NCBI RefSeq assembly: GCF_001605725.1
Contig: NZ_CP011530.1
Location: 434,001-498,000, forward strand
Length of the DNA stretch: 64,000 nucleotides
Source of the DNA: Mycobacteroides immunogenum
GTDB lineage: Bacteria; Actinomycetota; Actinomycetes; Mycobacteriales; Mycobacteriaceae
Direction: 5' to 3'
The position numbers and the translations under genes were made by a program. Under the pieces are notes generated by a model. The model did not search any database and was not told the origin of the DNA. It saw only the letters and a program-made list of their open reading frames with translations. How positions within the stretch are numbered: position 1 is the first letter of the stretch; the number at the start of each line of letters is the position of its first letter. Positions 27,100 through 38,283 of the stretch are shown here, in pieces.

Positions 27100-28478
27100 G
27101 CGCCCCCGCTTTCCCAGAAGTGCCGGATTTCCTCGAGGTTGCGTCCCTTGGTTTCCGGCGCCAGTACGTACACAAATACCAGCGCCACCGCCGCGAGCAC
27201 CCCGAAGACCCCGAAGGCGACGACTCCGCCGAGGGTTGTCAACAGCGTCAGGAAGTACATGGAGACAACGGCGTTGGCCACCAGGTCAGACGTGAGCATG
27301 GCGCTGGCCCCGTAGGAACGCAGCCGTGCGGGAAAGCTTTCGCCGGCGTACACCCACACCAGGGAGCCGAATCCGAAGGTGAACCCCACGGCGATGAGCA
27401 CGATTCCCACGAATCCGAGGACTGTCAGCACGCCACCGAATGATGACCCGCCCGCCGCGAACACCCCCACCAGCAATGCGTCGGCAACGATCATGATGCC
27501 GATACCGATCATGAGAATCGGTCGCCGGCCCATTCGGTCAATGGTCGACATCGACACGAAAACCGCCAACAGCGCCGCCACCTGGACCAGCGCCGGGAGG
27601 CCGAGTTTGGCGAAGTATCCCGACATGCCCATGGCCTCAAAGATCCGCGGCCCGTAGTAGACGACCGCGTTGATACCGGTGATCTGGATGAAGAAGCCAA
27701 GGCCGACAACGAAAAAGGTAGCTCGGCGGTAGGGGGCGGTGATCATCTCCCGCAGCCGTGCCAGCACCGAACCTCCGCCTTCGGCCTGCAGCGCCTCGGC
27801 GATTTCGTCGAGCTCATGGTCGATATCGATATCCGGATCCACGGTGCTGAGCACCTCGCGTGCCCGCACCCGGTCACCGCGCATCATGTACCAGCGCGCC
27901 GTGTCGGGGAGCTTGATCAGCGCTACCAGCACCAACGCGGCCGGTATGGCGGCCAAGCCCAGCATCAGCCGCCAGCTGCCGGTCGAGGACAACGCCCAGG
28001 CGATGAGATACCCGGCGATGATCCCGGTGACGCAGGCCAACTGATAGAGCACCAACATTGAGCCGCGGATCTTGGTGGGGGACGATTCGGCGACGAAGAC
28101 GGGAACCACCACGACCGAGACACCCACCGTCAGGCCGAGTAGAAATCGTGCGGCGGCAAGGGTATTCAGGTCGACTGCCAGTGCGGATAGCAGCGAGAAG
28201 ACACCAAATGTCGCCGCCACGAGGACCATTGATCGCTTGCGGCCGATTTTGTTGGACAGCGGCCCGCCGATGAGTGCGCCAAAGATCTCTCCGACCACCA
28301 CAGCAGTGGCCGCCACCTGCTGATCGTGGGTGGAAAGACGCAGATCTTCGGTGAGGAACAGCAGGGCACCCGCGATGTTGGATGAGTCGTACCCGTAGAT
28401 GATCCCCACGGCCGCGGCGGTCACGGCCACCATCACACCCAAACGCGATGTCGACCGGAGGTCGGTGATCAGGCTCAT
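27084..28478 (-). CDS. Sugar-porter MFS transporter, probable N-acetylglucosamine importer
   Basis: A 464-residue 12-helix major facilitator of the sugar porter group: GIIYGYDSSNIAGAL in helix 1, the RxGRR-type loop GPLSNKIGRKRSM, FLLGLTVG and PVFVAESSPTKIRGSM at the end of helix 6, and VYAGESFPARLRSYG in the second half. ATG 28478 gives MSLITDLRSTS, the normal length; an upstream in-frame extension lacks transporter similarity. As the first gene of the operon with GlcNAc kinase, SIS deaminase and NagA, it probably imports GlcNAc by proton symport. Confidence 0.88.
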   Translation of the reverse strand: MSLITDLRSTSRLGVMVAVTAAAVGIIYGYDSSNIAGALLFLTEDLRLSTHDQQVAATAVVVGEIFGALIGGPLSNKIGRKRSMVLVAATFGVFSLLSALAVDLNTLAAARFLLGLTVGVSVVVVPVFVAESSPTKIRGSMLVLYQLACVTGIIAGYLIAWALSSTGSWRLMLGLAAIPAALVLVALIKLPDTARWYMMRGDRVRAREVLSTVDPDIDIDHELDEIAEALQAEGGGSVLARLREMITAPYRRATFFVVGLGFFIQITGINAVVYYGPRIFEAMGMSGYFAKLGLPALVQVAALLAVFVSMSTIDRMGRRPILMIGIGIMIVADALLVGVFAAGGSSFGGVLTVLGFVGIVLIAVGFTFGFGSLVWVYAGESFPARLRSYGASAMLTSDLVANAVVSMYFLTLLTTLGGVVAFGVFGVLAAVALVFVYVLAPETKGRNLEEIRHFWESGGAWPEA

Positions 28479-28520
28479 TCGCGAGATCCTATGGTGGCAG
28501 GTGATGTCAGGAGGCTGCTT

Positions 28521-29408
28521 GTGAAGATCGGTGTCGTCGCTCCCGTGGAGCTTGGAATCACCGCTGAGCCTGACAATATCCTCCAATTCGCTCGTGCCGC
28601 AGAGCAGCTGGGATTCAGCGAGATCTCGGTGGTGGAGCATGCGGTTGTCATCGGGGACACCCAGAGCGAGTATCCCTATTCACCGACGGGGCAGTCGCAT
28701 CTGCCCGACGATGTGGACATCCCCGACCCGCTGGAGCTGTTGTCCTTCGTCGCGGCCGCCACCACCACGCTGGGGCTCTCCACCGGCGTACTGGTGCTAC
28801 CCGACCACCATCCCGTGGTGCTGGCCAAGCGTCTGGCCACCCTGGACAGGCTCAGCCGCGGGCGGTTGCGGATCTGTCTGGGCGTCGGCTGGATGCGCGA
28901 GGAGATCGAGGCCTGCGGCGGCGACTTCGATCGTCGTGGCGCCGCGACCGATGAAGCCATCGCGGTGATGCGCACGCTGTGGGAGGCCGACGGTCCCGCC
29001 ACCTATGACGGGCAGTTCTACCGGTTCCACAATGCCTACTCGTATCCCAAACCGATTCAACCGCATGGTGTTCCGCTGTACATCGGCGGGCACAGCATGG
29101 CGGCGGCGAGACGTGCGGGCCGGCTGGGCAGCGGATTTCAGCCACTCGGTCTGGTCGGCGACGATCTGACCCGCGCGGTGGGCGTCATGCGCGTGGCGGC
29201 AACTGATGCCGGTCGTGATCCGGCGGGCGTCGATCTTGTACTGGGCCATGGTCTACATCGGGTGGACCAGGCAGCATTGGATCAGGCGGCTCACGCGGGC
29301 GCGGGGCGGATGTTGCTCTCGGCCTCGCGGCGCGCCACCACGTTGGAGGCGGTGCTCGACGAGATGGCCGAGTGCGCTACCCGACTCGAACTGGCCGGTC
29401 CTCGCTGA
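28521..29408 (+). CDS. LLM-class F420-dependent oxidoreductase
   Basis: A 295-residue luciferase-like TIM-barrel protein; mycobacterial members use coenzyme F420. Features are the N-terminal strand KIGVVAPVELG, the helix FARAAEQLGFSEISVVEH, GVGWMREEIEACGGDF and VPLYIGGHSMAAARRAGRLG. GTG 28521 is preceded by AGGAGG at six bases, a strong site that decides the start. It diverges from the GlcNAc operon with 42 bases between starts. Substrate unknown. Confidence 0.88.
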   Translation: MKIGVVAPVELGITAEPDNILQFARAAEQLGFSEISVVEHAVVIGDTQSEYPYSPTGQSHLPDDVDIPDPLELLSFVAAATTTLGLSTGVLVLPDHHPVVLAKRLATLDRLSRGRLRICLGVGWMREEIEACGGDFDRRGAATDEAIAVMRTLWEADGPATYDGQFYRFHNAYSYPKPIQPHGVPLYIGGHSMAAARRAGRLGSGFQPLGLVGDDLTRAVGVMRVAATDAGRDPAGVDLVLGHGLHRVDQAALDQAAHAGAGRMLLSASRRATTLEAVLDEMAECATRLELAGPR

Positions 29409-29817
29409 ACACCACCACCGGAGCGCGGCGGGTGAAGACCCAGCCCGCGGGTTCGCGGGCGTAGGTGTCGAGGTAGCGCACCGCCATCGTGTTATCGCGG
29501 TACTCGTCGCCACGAAGGTAGATGTGGTGTGCCATGCAGTAGACCTCCCCCGTCGCGCTGTCACCATCGATGGCCGCCGTGTGCTGCCCGATGAGGTGAT
29601 ACGTCGCGTACAGCGGTTTGAGCGCTGCGACAATCGAATCCGCGATGGTCTCGCGGCCCCGTAGAACAGCCGAATCACCCCGACGGAGCAGGGCCGAAGG
29701 GCGCACCAACTCGGCATCGGCGGAGAACAAGGTCACCAGCGCCTCGACGTCGCGGCCGTCGGCAGCACTGGCGTACTGGGCGACGAGATCCTGGATGGCG
29801 CGTCGGTCATCGGTCAC
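29377..29817 (-). CDS. SnoaL-like / NTF2-fold protein
   Basis: A 146-residue NTF2-fold protein of the SnoaL-like group: DDRRAIQDLVAQYASAADG, VTLFSADAELV, HLIGQHTAAIDGDSATGEVYC and the TRRAPVVVFSEDRP ending. Such domains act as small isomerases, dehydratases or ligand carriers, often in steroid or polyketide chemistry. GTG 29817 gives the family start; the frame continues 11 codons upstream. Its 3' end overlaps the convergent LLM gene by 32 bases. Confidence 0.78.
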   Translation of the reverse strand: MTDDRRAIQDLVAQYASAADGRDVEALVTLFSADAELVRPSALLRRGDSAVLRGRETIADSIVAALKPLYATYHLIGQHTAAIDGDSATGEVYCMAHHIYLRGDEYRDNTMAVRYLDTYAREPAGWVFTRRAPVVVFSEDRPVRVG

Positions 29818-29852
29818 GGTTGCAAAGCCTATGGGGCCTCGATCTCCCAACC

Positions 29853-29869
29853 AACCGATCGGTTATGGT
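29853..29869 (+). promoter_or_regulatory. Palindromic operator and -10 of a leaderless promoter
   Basis: AACCGATCGGTT (29853-29864) is a perfect 12-base palindrome. Its right end overlaps TATGGT at 29864-29869, which ends six bases before the ATG at 29876, as expected for a -10 of a leaderless transcript. No clear -35 is seen. A dimeric repressor binding here would block the SDR gene. Confidence 0.5.
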
Positions 29870-29875
29870 GCGGCC

Positions 29876-30655
<780 letters not shown>

Positions 30656-30690
30656 AGCAACTTGTCGGTGGCCTATGGAACATTGGAGAG

Positions 30691-31941
30691 ATGGCCACCA
30701 CGGCGACGGAGGCTGACACAGGCCGAACCCTGTCGGGGCACGACGAGGCTGCCGAGCACATTGCTCGGCAGGCCTTCGCCGACGCACATGTCGGCGCGGT
30801 TGGGCTGGAGCTGGAATCTCATACCGTCGAGCTGACGGCTCCGCACCGCCGAGTCACCTGGAAACGCCTCCATGAAGTCGCTGACTCGGTTCCTGACCTG
30901 CCCGGATCCAGTGCGATCACCTTTGAACCGGGCGGTGCCGTCGAGCTCTCCGGGCCTCCGCATGCCGATGTCTGGTCCGCTATCTCCTCGATGCGAGCCG
31001 ATCACGAGATCCTGACCTCGACGTACCGTGATGCCGGGATCGCGCTCGCCAGCCTGGGCACCGACCCGCTGCGCACACCCGAGCGCGTCAATCCTGGCGC
31101 CCGGTACGCGGCGATGGCCAGCCATTTCGGCGCCGTGGGATACGGCGAAACCGCGCTGCAGATGATGACCTGCACGGCGTCATTGCAGGTCAATGTGCAA
31201 TCCGGGACCCCGCGCCAGTGGCGGGACAGACTTGTGTTGGCGCAACGGATCGGTCCTACGATGGCGGCGCTGTCGGCGTCCTCACCGATGCTCGCCGGTC
31301 GTCGTACCGGCAGGCAAAACACTCGACAGTGGATCTGGGACAACCTGGACCCGCGGCGCTGCGCTCCCGTCCAGATCGGCGCCGATCCGGCCGAGTCCTG
31401 GGCCGAATATGCCCTGCGCGCGCCCGTGATGCTGGTGCGAAACAAGGACGGCGCGGATGCGGTTGTCACCCATGTGCCCTTCCAATCCTGGGTTGACGGG
31501 ACCGTGTCGCTAGGCGGGCGGGCTCCGACGACCGAAGATCTCGACTATCACCTGACCACGCTGTTTCCTCCGGTGCGGCCGCGCCGTTGGTTGGAGCTGC
31601 GGTATCTGGATGCGGCACCGGATTGGTGGTGGCCCGCGCTGGCATTCACGGCCGTCGCCGCCCTTGACCACCCGCAGGTCTCCGACATTGCCGCGGAGGC
31701 CGTCGAACCTGTGGGTGATGCGTGGGACGTGGCGGCACGCATCGGTGTAGAGGATCCTGCCCTGCATGCGGCCGGGCAGCGGTTGGTCTCGGCGGCCTGC
31801 GCGGTGGCACCGGCCGAGTTGGCCGCAGACATGGAATTCCTGCTGGAACGCGTTGAACAAGGCCGATGTCCGGCAGACGATTTCGTGGACAACGTCGCGG
31901 AATACGGGGTGGAACAGGCTTTCTCGGGAGCGTCGCGATGA
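30691..31941 (+). CDS. egtA: Glutamate-cysteine ligase EgtA of ergothioneine synthesis
   Basis: Makes gamma-glutamylcysteine, the sulfur donor for ergothioneine. The 416-residue protein belongs to the GCS2 fold: [12 protein letters not shown] with the metal-binding glutamates, [28 protein letters not shown] and [13 protein letters not shown]. It is the first gene of egtABCDE; its stop overlaps the egtB ATG (ATGA). GGAGAG directly abuts ATG 30691, unusually close, but no better start is present. Confidence 0.93.
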   Translation: MATTATEADTGRTLSGHDEAAEHIARQAFADAHVGAVGLELESHTVELTAPHRRVTWKRLHEVADSVPDLPGSSAITFEPGGAVELSGPPHADVWSAISSMRADHEILTSTYRDAGIALASLGTDPLRTPERVNPGARYAAMASHFGAVGYGETALQMMTCTASLQVNVQSGTPRQWRDRLVLAQRIGPTMAALSASSPMLAGRRTGRQNTRQWIWDNLDPRRCAPVQIGADPAESWAEYALRAPVMLVRNKDGADAVVTHVPFQSWVDGTVSLGGRAPTTEDLDYHLTTLFPPVRPRRWLELRYLDAAPDWWWPALAFTAVAALDHPQVSDIAAEAVEPVGDAWDVAARIGVEDPALHAAGQRLVSAACAVAPAELAADMEFLLERVEQGRCPADDFVDNVAEYGVEQAFSGASR

Positions 31942-33233
31942 GCCGCGAAGAGTTGGCGCGGGACCTCGCGGCCGCACGGACCCGTACGTTGACGATCACC
32001 GACCACGACGACGCCGAGTTGCATCGTCAATACGACCCGCTGATGAGCCCCTTGGTGTGGGACCTCGCGCATATCGGGCAACAGGAAGAGCTATGGCTGC
32101 TGCGTGACGGTGACCCGCACCGGCCGGGCATGCTGCCGGGGGACATCGAGTCGCTGTATGACGCATTCCGGCATACCAGGGCCAGCCGGGTGCAACTGCC
32201 GCTGCTGTCGCCGGCGCAGGCCCGTGCCTTCTGTCACGAGGTGCGCGGCCGGGTCTTGGACCGGTTGGAGGCACTGCCGTCCGATGGTTCGGCTGAGGCG
32301 GCCGAGTTCGCGTACGCCATGGTGCTGAGCCATGAGCACCAACATGACGAAACGATGATGCAGGCCTTGTCGATTCGCCGCGGTGCCGCCCTGCTGGAGC
32401 GCACCGACCCGCTGCCGCCTGGACGGGCTGGTGTGGCGGGCACGTCGGTACTGGTTCCGGAGGGTCCGTTTGTACTGGGCGTTGACGCCGTCGATGAGCC
32501 GTTCTCGCTCGATAATGAGCGGCCCGCGCATGTGGTGCATCTCAAGAGCTTCCGGATTGGCCGGGTGCCGGTGACCAATGCCGAGTGGTCGGCATTCATT
32601 ACTGAGGGTGGATACCGGCGTCAGGAATTCTGGACCGAGATCGGCTGGGCGCACCGGTGTGCGGAGAACCTGACGGCGCCCAAGTTCTGGAACCACGGCG
32701 GCACGCTGACCCGGTTTGGCCGCGAGCTGGAGATCGTGCCCGAGGAGCCGGTACAGCACATCACCTTTCACGAGGCCCAGGCTTACGCGGCCTGGGCCGG
32801 TGCGCGACTTCCGACCGAGGCCGAATGGGAGAAAGCCTGCGTCTGGGATCCGGAAATCTCTGCGCGGCGACGTTTTCCGTGGGGGAGCGCACCACCGAGC
32901 GGTGAGCTGGCCAATCTCGGCGGAGGGGCCCTCGGGCCGGCGCCGGTGGGGGCCTATCCGGAGTCGGCCTCGGCTTATGGTGCCGAGCAGATGTTGGGCG
33001 ATGTGTGGGAATGGACAACGTCGCCGCTGCGGCCGTGGCCCGGTTTCACGCCAATGATCTACCAGCAGTACAGCGAACCGTTCTTCGAAGGTTCTGGGGC
33101 CGGCGACTATCGGGTGCTGCGCGGCGGCTCGTGGGCGGTGGCCCCGTCGATCATGCGACCCAGCTTCCGGAATTGGGATCACCCGATCCGCCGCCAGATC
33201 TTCAGTGGCGTTCGTCTGGCCTGGGACGTCTGA
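31938..33233 (+). CDS. egtB: Hercynylcysteine sulfoxide synthase
   Basis: Non-haem iron enzyme that joins gamma-glutamylcysteine to hercynine with oxygen. From ATG 31938, overlapping egtA, it has 431 residues. The N-terminal DinB-like domain carries the iron triad: His45 (DLAHIG), His132 and His136 (HEHQH), corresponding to the known triad of the M. thermoresistibile enzyme. The C-terminal formylglycine-generating-enzyme fold shows [18 protein letters not shown] and [10 protein letters not shown]. The open frame upstream belongs to egtA. Confidence 0.95.
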   Translation: MSREELARDLAAARTRTLTITDHDDAELHRQYDPLMSPLVWDLAHIGQQEELWLLRDGDPHRPGMLPGDIESLYDAFRHTRASRVQLPLLSPAQARAFCHEVRGRVLDRLEALPSDGSAEAAEFAYAMVLSHEHQHDETMMQALSIRRGAALLERTDPLPPGRAGVAGTSVLVPEGPFVLGVDAVDEPFSLDNERPAHVVHLKSFRIGRVPVTNAEWSAFITEGGYRRQEFWTEIGWAHRCAENLTAPKFWNHGGTLTRFGRELEIVPEEPVQHITFHEAQAYAAWAGARLPTEAEWEKACVWDPEISARRRFPWGSAPPSGELANLGGGALGPAPVGAYPESASAYGAEQMLGDVWEWTTSPLRPWPGFTPMIYQQYSEPFFEGSGAGDYRVLRGGSWAVAPSIMRPSFRNWDHPIRRQIFSGVRLAWDV

Positions 33234-33234
33234 C

Positions 33235-33915
33235 ATGTGTCGTCATCTGGGCTGGCTCGGTGAGCCGAGGTCCTTGTCCTCGCTGATGCTGGAGCCACCG
33301 CACGGTCTTTTGGTGCAGTCCTATTCGCCGCGGCGCCAAAAACATGGGCTGGTGAACGCCGACGGCTGGGGCGCCGGATTCTTCGCCGATGGTGCGCCCC
33401 GCAGGTGGCGCGGCGCGCGGCCACTGTGGGGTGATGCGTCCTTCGCCTCGGTGGCGCCGGTGTTGCGTAGCGGCTGTGTGGTGGCGGCCGTTCGGTCCGC
33501 CAGCGTAGGGATGCCCATCGACGAGTCGGCCGCCGCGCCGTTCACCGACGGGACATGGCTGTTGTCGCACAACGGAATCGTCGACCGCGGTGCGGTGGGC
33601 GAGGTATCTGGTGCCGAATCGGTGGTGGACAGCGCGATTCTCGCGGCGCGGGTCTTCGCGTCGGGCCCGGAGAATCTGGGTGAGACGGTGCGGCAGATCG
33701 GCTCCGCGGACCCGGGGGCTCGGCTGAACATCTTGGCGGCCAACGGAAATGAATTGATCGCCACGACATGGGGTGACACTCTGTCGATCCTGGAGACCGC
33801 CGACGGTGTGGTGGTGGCCAGTGAACCGTACGACGACGACCCGTCCTGGGTCGATATCCCCGACCGGCGATTGGTGCGGGTACGCGATGGGAAGGTGGAG
33901 GTGGCCTCACTATGA
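33235..33915 (+). CDS. egtC: Gamma-glutamyl-hercynylcysteine sulfoxide amidohydrolase
   Basis: Removes the glutamyl group from the EgtB product. A 226-residue class II glutamine-amidotransferase fold: Cys2 (MCRHLGWLG) becomes the N-terminal nucleophile after Met removal, with [18 protein letters not shown] and LLSHNGIVD as the usual active-site segments. ATG 33235 lies one base after the egtB stop. Its stop overlaps egtD. Confidence 0.94.
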   Translation: MCRHLGWLGEPRSLSSLMLEPPHGLLVQSYSPRRQKHGLVNADGWGAGFFADGAPRRWRGARPLWGDASFASVAPVLRSGCVVAAVRSASVGMPIDESAAAPFTDGTWLLSHNGIVDRGAVGEVSGAESVVDSAILAARVFASGPENLGETVRQIGSADPGARLNILAANGNELIATTWGDTLSILETADGVVVASEPYDDDPSWVDIPDRRLVRVRDGKVEVASL

Positions 33916-34868
33916 CCATGACTCTGGAGAACCACTTGGCGTCTGGCGCGGCAGCGCAGGCGCTGCGGCGTGATGTCCGCCAAGGGTTGACTGCAGACGC
34001 GAAATCGCTTCCTCCTAAATGGTTTTATGACGAGGTGGGTAGTGATCTGTTCGATGAGATCACCCGGCTCCCCGAGTACTACCCCACCCGTACCGAGGCA
34101 GGGCTGCTGCGCGCACACGCCGCGGACATCGCGGCGGCTTCCAGCGCCGACACCCTGGTGGAACTTGGTAGCGGCACCTCCGAAAAGACGAGGATGCTGC
34201 TGGATGCGTTGAGCCCCAGCACGTTTATACCTTTCGACGTGGATTCCGGGGTGCTGCGCGCCGCGGGCGACGCACTGGTCACGGAGTATCCGGGGATGCG
34301 CGTGCGTGCTGTGTGTGGCGACTTCGAGCAGGACCTCGGGCGCATTCCGCGCGAGGGGCGGCGCTTGGTGGCCTTTCTCGGATCGACAATCGGCAACCTG
34401 ACTACGCAGCCGCGTGCGCGGTTCCTGGCAGATGTCGCCGCGACGCTTCAATCCGGTGAAATGCTGTTACTAGGAACGGATTTAGTCAAGGAAACCGAAC
34501 GCCTGGTGCGCGCCTACGATGACGACGCCGGGGTGACCGCGGCCTTCAACCGCAACGTGCTGGCGGTGATCAACCGGGAGCTCGACGCCGATTTTGAGCT
34601 GGACGCCTTCGAGCATGTCGCGTTGTGGAACGGCGATGAGGAGCGCATGGAGATGTGGCTGCGTTCGGCGCGCGCGCAGCGGGTTACCATCGAAGCTCTG
34701 GATTTGGCAGTGGATTTTGCGGCGGGGGAGATGATGCTGACCGAGGTCTCGTGCAAGTTCCGTCGTGAGGGAGTGGCACGCGAGCTGGCAGACGCGGGCC
34801 TGCGCCAGACACATTGGTGGACCGATGATGCCAACGACTTCGGGCTATCGCTTGCGGTGAAGGAGTGA
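33912..34868 (+). CDS. egtD: Histidine N-alpha-methyltransferase
   Basis: Trimethylates histidine to hercynine with three SAM. The 318-residue protein has the EgtD family sequence: [31 protein letters not shown], the SAM loop [23 protein letters not shown], and the C-terminal [12 protein letters not shown] with the histidine-binding residues. ATG 33912 overlaps the egtC stop. It is the first chemical step of the pathway though fourth in the operon. Confidence 0.96.
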   Translation: MTMTLENHLASGAAAQALRRDVRQGLTADAKSLPPKWFYDEVGSDLFDEITRLPEYYPTRTEAGLLRAHAADIAAASSADTLVELGSGTSEKTRMLLDALSPSTFIPFDVDSGVLRAAGDALVTEYPGMRVRAVCGDFEQDLGRIPREGRRLVAFLGSTIGNLTTQPRARFLADVAATLQSGEMLLLGTDLVKETERLVRAYDDDAGVTAAFNRNVLAVINRELDADFELDAFEHVALWNGDEERMEMWLRSARAQRVTIEALDLAVDFAAGEMMLTEVSCKFRREGVARELADAGLRQTHWWTDDANDFGLSLAVKE

Positions 34869-35953
34869 GTCTGCGCGACCAGTGGCGGCAAGCCCGGCCG
34901 CCGGTACTCGGTGTGCACCTGGATTCGGCCGCCTGCTCGCGGCAGAGTGTCGAGACCATCCGGGCGGTGGCTCAGCATGCTGAGCATGAGGCGCAGATCG
35001 GTGGATATGTCGCGCAGGAGGCGGCGGCACCGGTTCTGGACGCGGGACGTGCCGCGGTGCGTCAGCTGACGGGTATGGCCGAGGCGCAGGTGCAGTTCAC
35101 CACGGGCGCGGCCGATGCTCTGCGCACGCTTCTACAAGGGTGGCCCGCCGGCGCAGGGCGCACTATCGCCTGCCTGCCAGGCGAATTCGGTCCGAACCTG
35201 ATGATCATGCACCACTTCGGATTTACTCCGGCGTGGCTGCCGGTGGACGGGGACGGCCGGGCCGACATTGAGGGGATTGAAGCGTTCCTGCGGCGCGAGA
35301 AGGTCGACCTGGTGCACTTCACCGTTGTTGGTAGCCACCGTGGCACCGTGCAACCCGCCGCCCAGGTGGTGGCGTTGGCGCGTGCGGCCGGGGTTCCGAT
35401 CGTCGTGGATGCCGCGCAGGCCCTGGGGCATATCGACTGCACCCATGGTGCGGACGCGATGTACGCACCGTCACGCAAGTGGTTGGCCGGACCGCGCGGT
35501 GTGGGTGTTCTTGCCGTCAACCCTGCTCTTGCACACGTGATTCCGCAGTGGGCAGGGCATGTCGAGGCACACGTCGCGGGCTGGGTAGGTTTGTCCGTCG
35601 CGGTGGGCCAGCATCTTGCGGCTGGCCCCGCACAGGTTCAGGCCGCGCTGGTAGAGCGTGGGCGATCGGCCCGAAAGATCCTGGGGGATCTCAAGGATTG
35701 GCGGGTGGTGGAATCTGTGGACGAGCCCAGCGCGATCACCACGCTGGAGCCGCTCGATGATGTCGACGTTGTCGCGGTGCGGGCGCGTCTTATCGAGGAA
35801 CACGCGATCGTGACCACGGGGGCGGAGACGATCCGGGCACCGTTCGAGATGACCAAGCCGGTGTTGCGGGTTAGCCCGCATGTCGACGGCACGGATGAGG
35901 AGTTGGAGCTGGTGGCGCAGGCGCTAGGGGCGCTCTCGCTCAACGCGAGCTAG
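34865..35953 (+). CDS. egtE: PLP-dependent ergothioneine C-S lyase
   Basis: Cleaves hercynylcysteine sulfoxide to ergothioneine, pyruvate and ammonia. A 362-residue fold-type I PLP enzyme of the NifS-like group: the PLP Asp/Gln in [14 protein letters not shown], the Schiff-base lysine in [15 protein letters not shown] 34865 overlaps egtD by four bases. It completes egtABCDE, the same gene order as in M. tuberculosis. No transporter is attached. Confidence 0.92.
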   Translation: MSLRDQWRQARPPVLGVHLDSAACSRQSVETIRAVAQHAEHEAQIGGYVAQEAAAPVLDAGRAAVRQLTGMAEAQVQFTTGAADALRTLLQGWPAGAGRTIACLPGEFGPNLMIMHHFGFTPAWLPVDGDGRADIEGIEAFLRREKVDLVHFTVVGSHRGTVQPAAQVVALARAAGVPIVVDAAQALGHIDCTHGADAMYAPSRKWLAGPRGVGVLAVNPALAHVIPQWAGHVEAHVAGWVGLSVAVGQHLAAGPAQVQAALVERGRSARKILGDLKDWRVVESVDEPSAITTLEPLDDVDVVAVRARLIEEHAIVTTGAETIRAPFEMTKPVLRVSPHVDGTDEELELVAQALGALSLNAS

Positions 35954-36065
35954 ACGTTCGTGGCCATCCCAGGACGTCATCCAAGCTGAACCGCGCAGCG
36001 AGTATTCTCCCTCATATACTGCGGGGGTAGTGCTGATAGCAACATCTGAATGTGGGGGTTTCGAA

Positions 36066-36617
36066 ATGCGTAAACCGCTCGCCCTAGCGGCTGGCGCGCT
36101 CGCAGTCGGGGGACTGCTGGGAGTGCCGGTTTCGGCCGTGGCTGAGCCGGCTAAGAGTCCGTACCCGGATATCGGCCGCTACACGAAGATCGACTTCGAG
36201 GGTTACCGACTCCCGTCCAGTGACGATGATTTCTGGTTCAGCACACCGACTGGGCTGAACTGCGGGATCTGGGCAGATGGCAGTTTCGGTTGCACCGGCT
36301 CGATACCGGGTGCTCCGTCGGGCACTAATCAGATCGGGTGGTTCACCGGGGACTCGCAGCCGCACTTCGATCAAACGCAGCAGCCCAGATTCATCAATCC
36401 GGGCGGGCTCCCACAACGAGTCATCCCGCGTAACAACTACATAGCGGTCACGCAGGCAACGGGCTACGGCGATACAACGACGTGTGCGATCACCGATTCC
36501 GGCGGTGTCTACTGTTTCAAATCCGGGACGTGGAAGGGCGCAGGCGGAGCCTATGCGGCCGTCCAATTTATTGTCAGCCCGTCGGTGACTTATATCGGTG
36601 AGGCACCCACAAGCTAG
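36066..36617 (+). CDS. Secreted small protein with two cysteine pairs, unknown function
   Basis: A 183-residue exported protein. ATG 36066 gives MRKPLALAAGALAVGGLLGV and a cleavage site near AVAEP; an in-frame ATG 36030 adds a non-signal extension. The mature part has pairs GLNCGIWADGSFGCTG and TTTCAITDSGGVYCFKSG, each probably a disulfide hairpin in a beta-rich fold, similar to small mycobacterial secreted proteins of unknown role. TATACT at 36015-36020 is a good -10, giving a leader of about 40 bases. The stop shares CTAG with the convergent ligase gene. Confidence 0.7.
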   Translation: MRKPLALAAGALAVGGLLGVPVSAVAEPAKSPYPDIGRYTKIDFEGYRLPSSDDDFWFSTPTGLNCGIWADGSFGCTGSIPGAPSGTNQIGWFTGDSQPHFDQTQQPRFINPGGLPQRVIPRNNYIAVTQATGYGDTTTCAITDSGGVYCFKSGTWKGAGGAYAAVQFIVSPSVTYIGEAPTS

Positions 36618-38089
36618 ATCAGCTCCCACGTATGCACCGGCTCATTGGAATGCATGTGCCCGCAGTACATTCGGAGCATCTCGGTGAGAGCCTCCTTGCG
36701 GTTCAAGCCGCGCCGCTCCAGGGCACTGACAGTTCGGGTCTGCCAGGCCGCGCCGTTGATACCCGACTTCGCGCGCGCCTCGATGACCCCGAGATAGCGG
36801 TCGCGCACCTGCGGCGCCACGCCCCAGCGCTGTAACCCCTCATGGGCCATGGGCAGTAGGTGCCGCAGCGTCAACTCGTCGGCAGTGATCTCGCCGAACC
36901 CGGGCCAATAGAGCGTGGCATCGGTGCCGTACCGCGCACCCGCGAGGAAATTGTCCTGTGCCGCAGCGAAAGTCATCTTCGTCCAGACCGGGCGGTCGTC
37001 CTCGGACAGTGCCCGCAGCGCCCCGTAGTAGAACGCGGCATTGGCCATCACGTCGATCACCGATGGTCCCGCGGGCAGTACCCGGTTCTCCACCCGCAGA
37101 TGTGGGGTGCCGTTGACGACGTCGTAGATCGGCCGGTTCCAGCGGTAGACGGTGCCGTTGTGTAGCCGCAGCTCCTGCAGCCGTGGCGCCCTGCCCGCCG
37201 CGAGTTCGGCGACGGGGTCCTCCTCGGAGATCTCCGGTAGCAGGGACGGGAAGTACAGGACGTTCTCTTCGAACAGGTCGAAGATCGAGGTGATCCAGCG
37301 CTCGCCGAACCACACCCGGGGGCGCACCCCCTGCACCTTGAGCTCCTGCGGTCGGGTGTCGGTGGATTGTGTGAAGAGCTCGATGCGTGTCTCGGCCCAT
37401 AAGGACCTGCCGAAGAAGAACGGCGAGTTGGCCGCCAGCGCCAGCTGGGCTCCCGCCAGCGCTTGAGCGGCGTTCCAGTTGGCGGCAAAGTCATCGGGGG
37501 CTACCTGCAGATGCAGCTGAATGCTCGTGCACGCCGACTCCGGGGCTATCGACGGTGACCGGACGCTGAGCCGTTCGGTGCCGGTGATGTCGATCTGCAT
37601 GTCCTCGCCGCGCGCCGAGAACACCGCGTCGTTCAGGGCCCGGTATCGAGAGGACGGACTCATCCAGGCGCCGTCGAGGTCTTCGGGCATCACTGTCGGC
37701 AGGATGCCAATCATCACTATGTGTGCTCCGCGCTCTCCGGCACGTTGCTCGGCGGCGTTGAGGCTGGTCCGCACCTCTTCTTCGAGTTCGAGGGCGGCCG
37801 AGCCCGGCAGCGCGCGGGGCGGCACATTCATCTCGATGTTGTAGGCGCCGAGTTCTGTTTGGAAGGCCGGGTCGGCGATGGAGGCGAGGACGTCGGTGTT
37901 CGTCATTGCCGGCTGATAGTCGGCGTCGACGAGGTTGAACTCGATTTCCATGCCGGTCAGCGGCCGCTCGACGTCGAATCTGGACTCGGCGAGCATGGTC
38001 TCGAACACGTCCAGGCAGTTCTGCACCTTGGTGCGATAGGCCCGGCGGTGCTCACCGGTGAACTGGGTGTGCGCGACTTCGTCGCCCAT
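36614..38089 (-). CDS. GCS2-type glutamate-cysteine ligase-like enzyme
   Basis: A 491-residue protein with the carboxylate-amine ligase (GCS2) fold: TGMEIEFNLVDAD with the metal glutamate, IEMNVPPRALPG, CTSIQLHLQVAPDDF, SLWAETRIELFTQ. It differs from EgtA and from short YbdK-type ligases; from memory it corresponds to M. tuberculosis Rv3698. The amine substrate is unknown. ATG 38089 is chosen since upstream in-frame codons lack family similarity. Its closeness to the egt operon suggests, but does not prove, a thiol-related task. Confidence 0.8.
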   Translation of the reverse strand: MGDEVAHTQFTGEHRRAYRTKVQNCLDVFETMLAESRFDVERPLTGMEIEFNLVDADYQPAMTNTDVLASIADPAFQTELGAYNIEMNVPPRALPGSAALELEEEVRTSLNAAEQRAGERGAHIVMIGILPTVMPEDLDGAWMSPSSRYRALNDAVFSARGEDMQIDITGTERLSVRSPSIAPESACTSIQLHLQVAPDDFAANWNAAQALAGAQLALAANSPFFFGRSLWAETRIELFTQSTDTRPQELKVQGVRPRVWFGERWITSIFDLFEENVLYFPSLLPEISEEDPVAELAAGRAPRLQELRLHNGTVYRWNRPIYDVVNGTPHLRVENRVLPAGPSVIDVMANAAFYYGALRALSEDDRPVWTKMTFAAAQDNFLAGARYGTDATLYWPGFGEITADELTLRHLLPMAHEGLQRWGVAPQVRDRYLGVIEARAKSGINGAAWQTRTVSALERRGLNRKEALTEMLRMYCGHMHSNEPVHTWELI

Positions 38090-38283
38090 GGCCGTATTGT
38101 TCCTTACACCGGGACCTGGACCTGGTGATTTGCTCGTAGACGGCCCCCGCGGATTTGCCGAAAAAAGGTTGAAAAACATGGAACCGAATCAGCACTAGGG
38201 CCGTCGTATCTGATCAGAGGCACATTCCGGCGATGAACCGCGCCGTCACGTGCGCGCAGGACCGGTTCCTTGGGGAGGTATCT

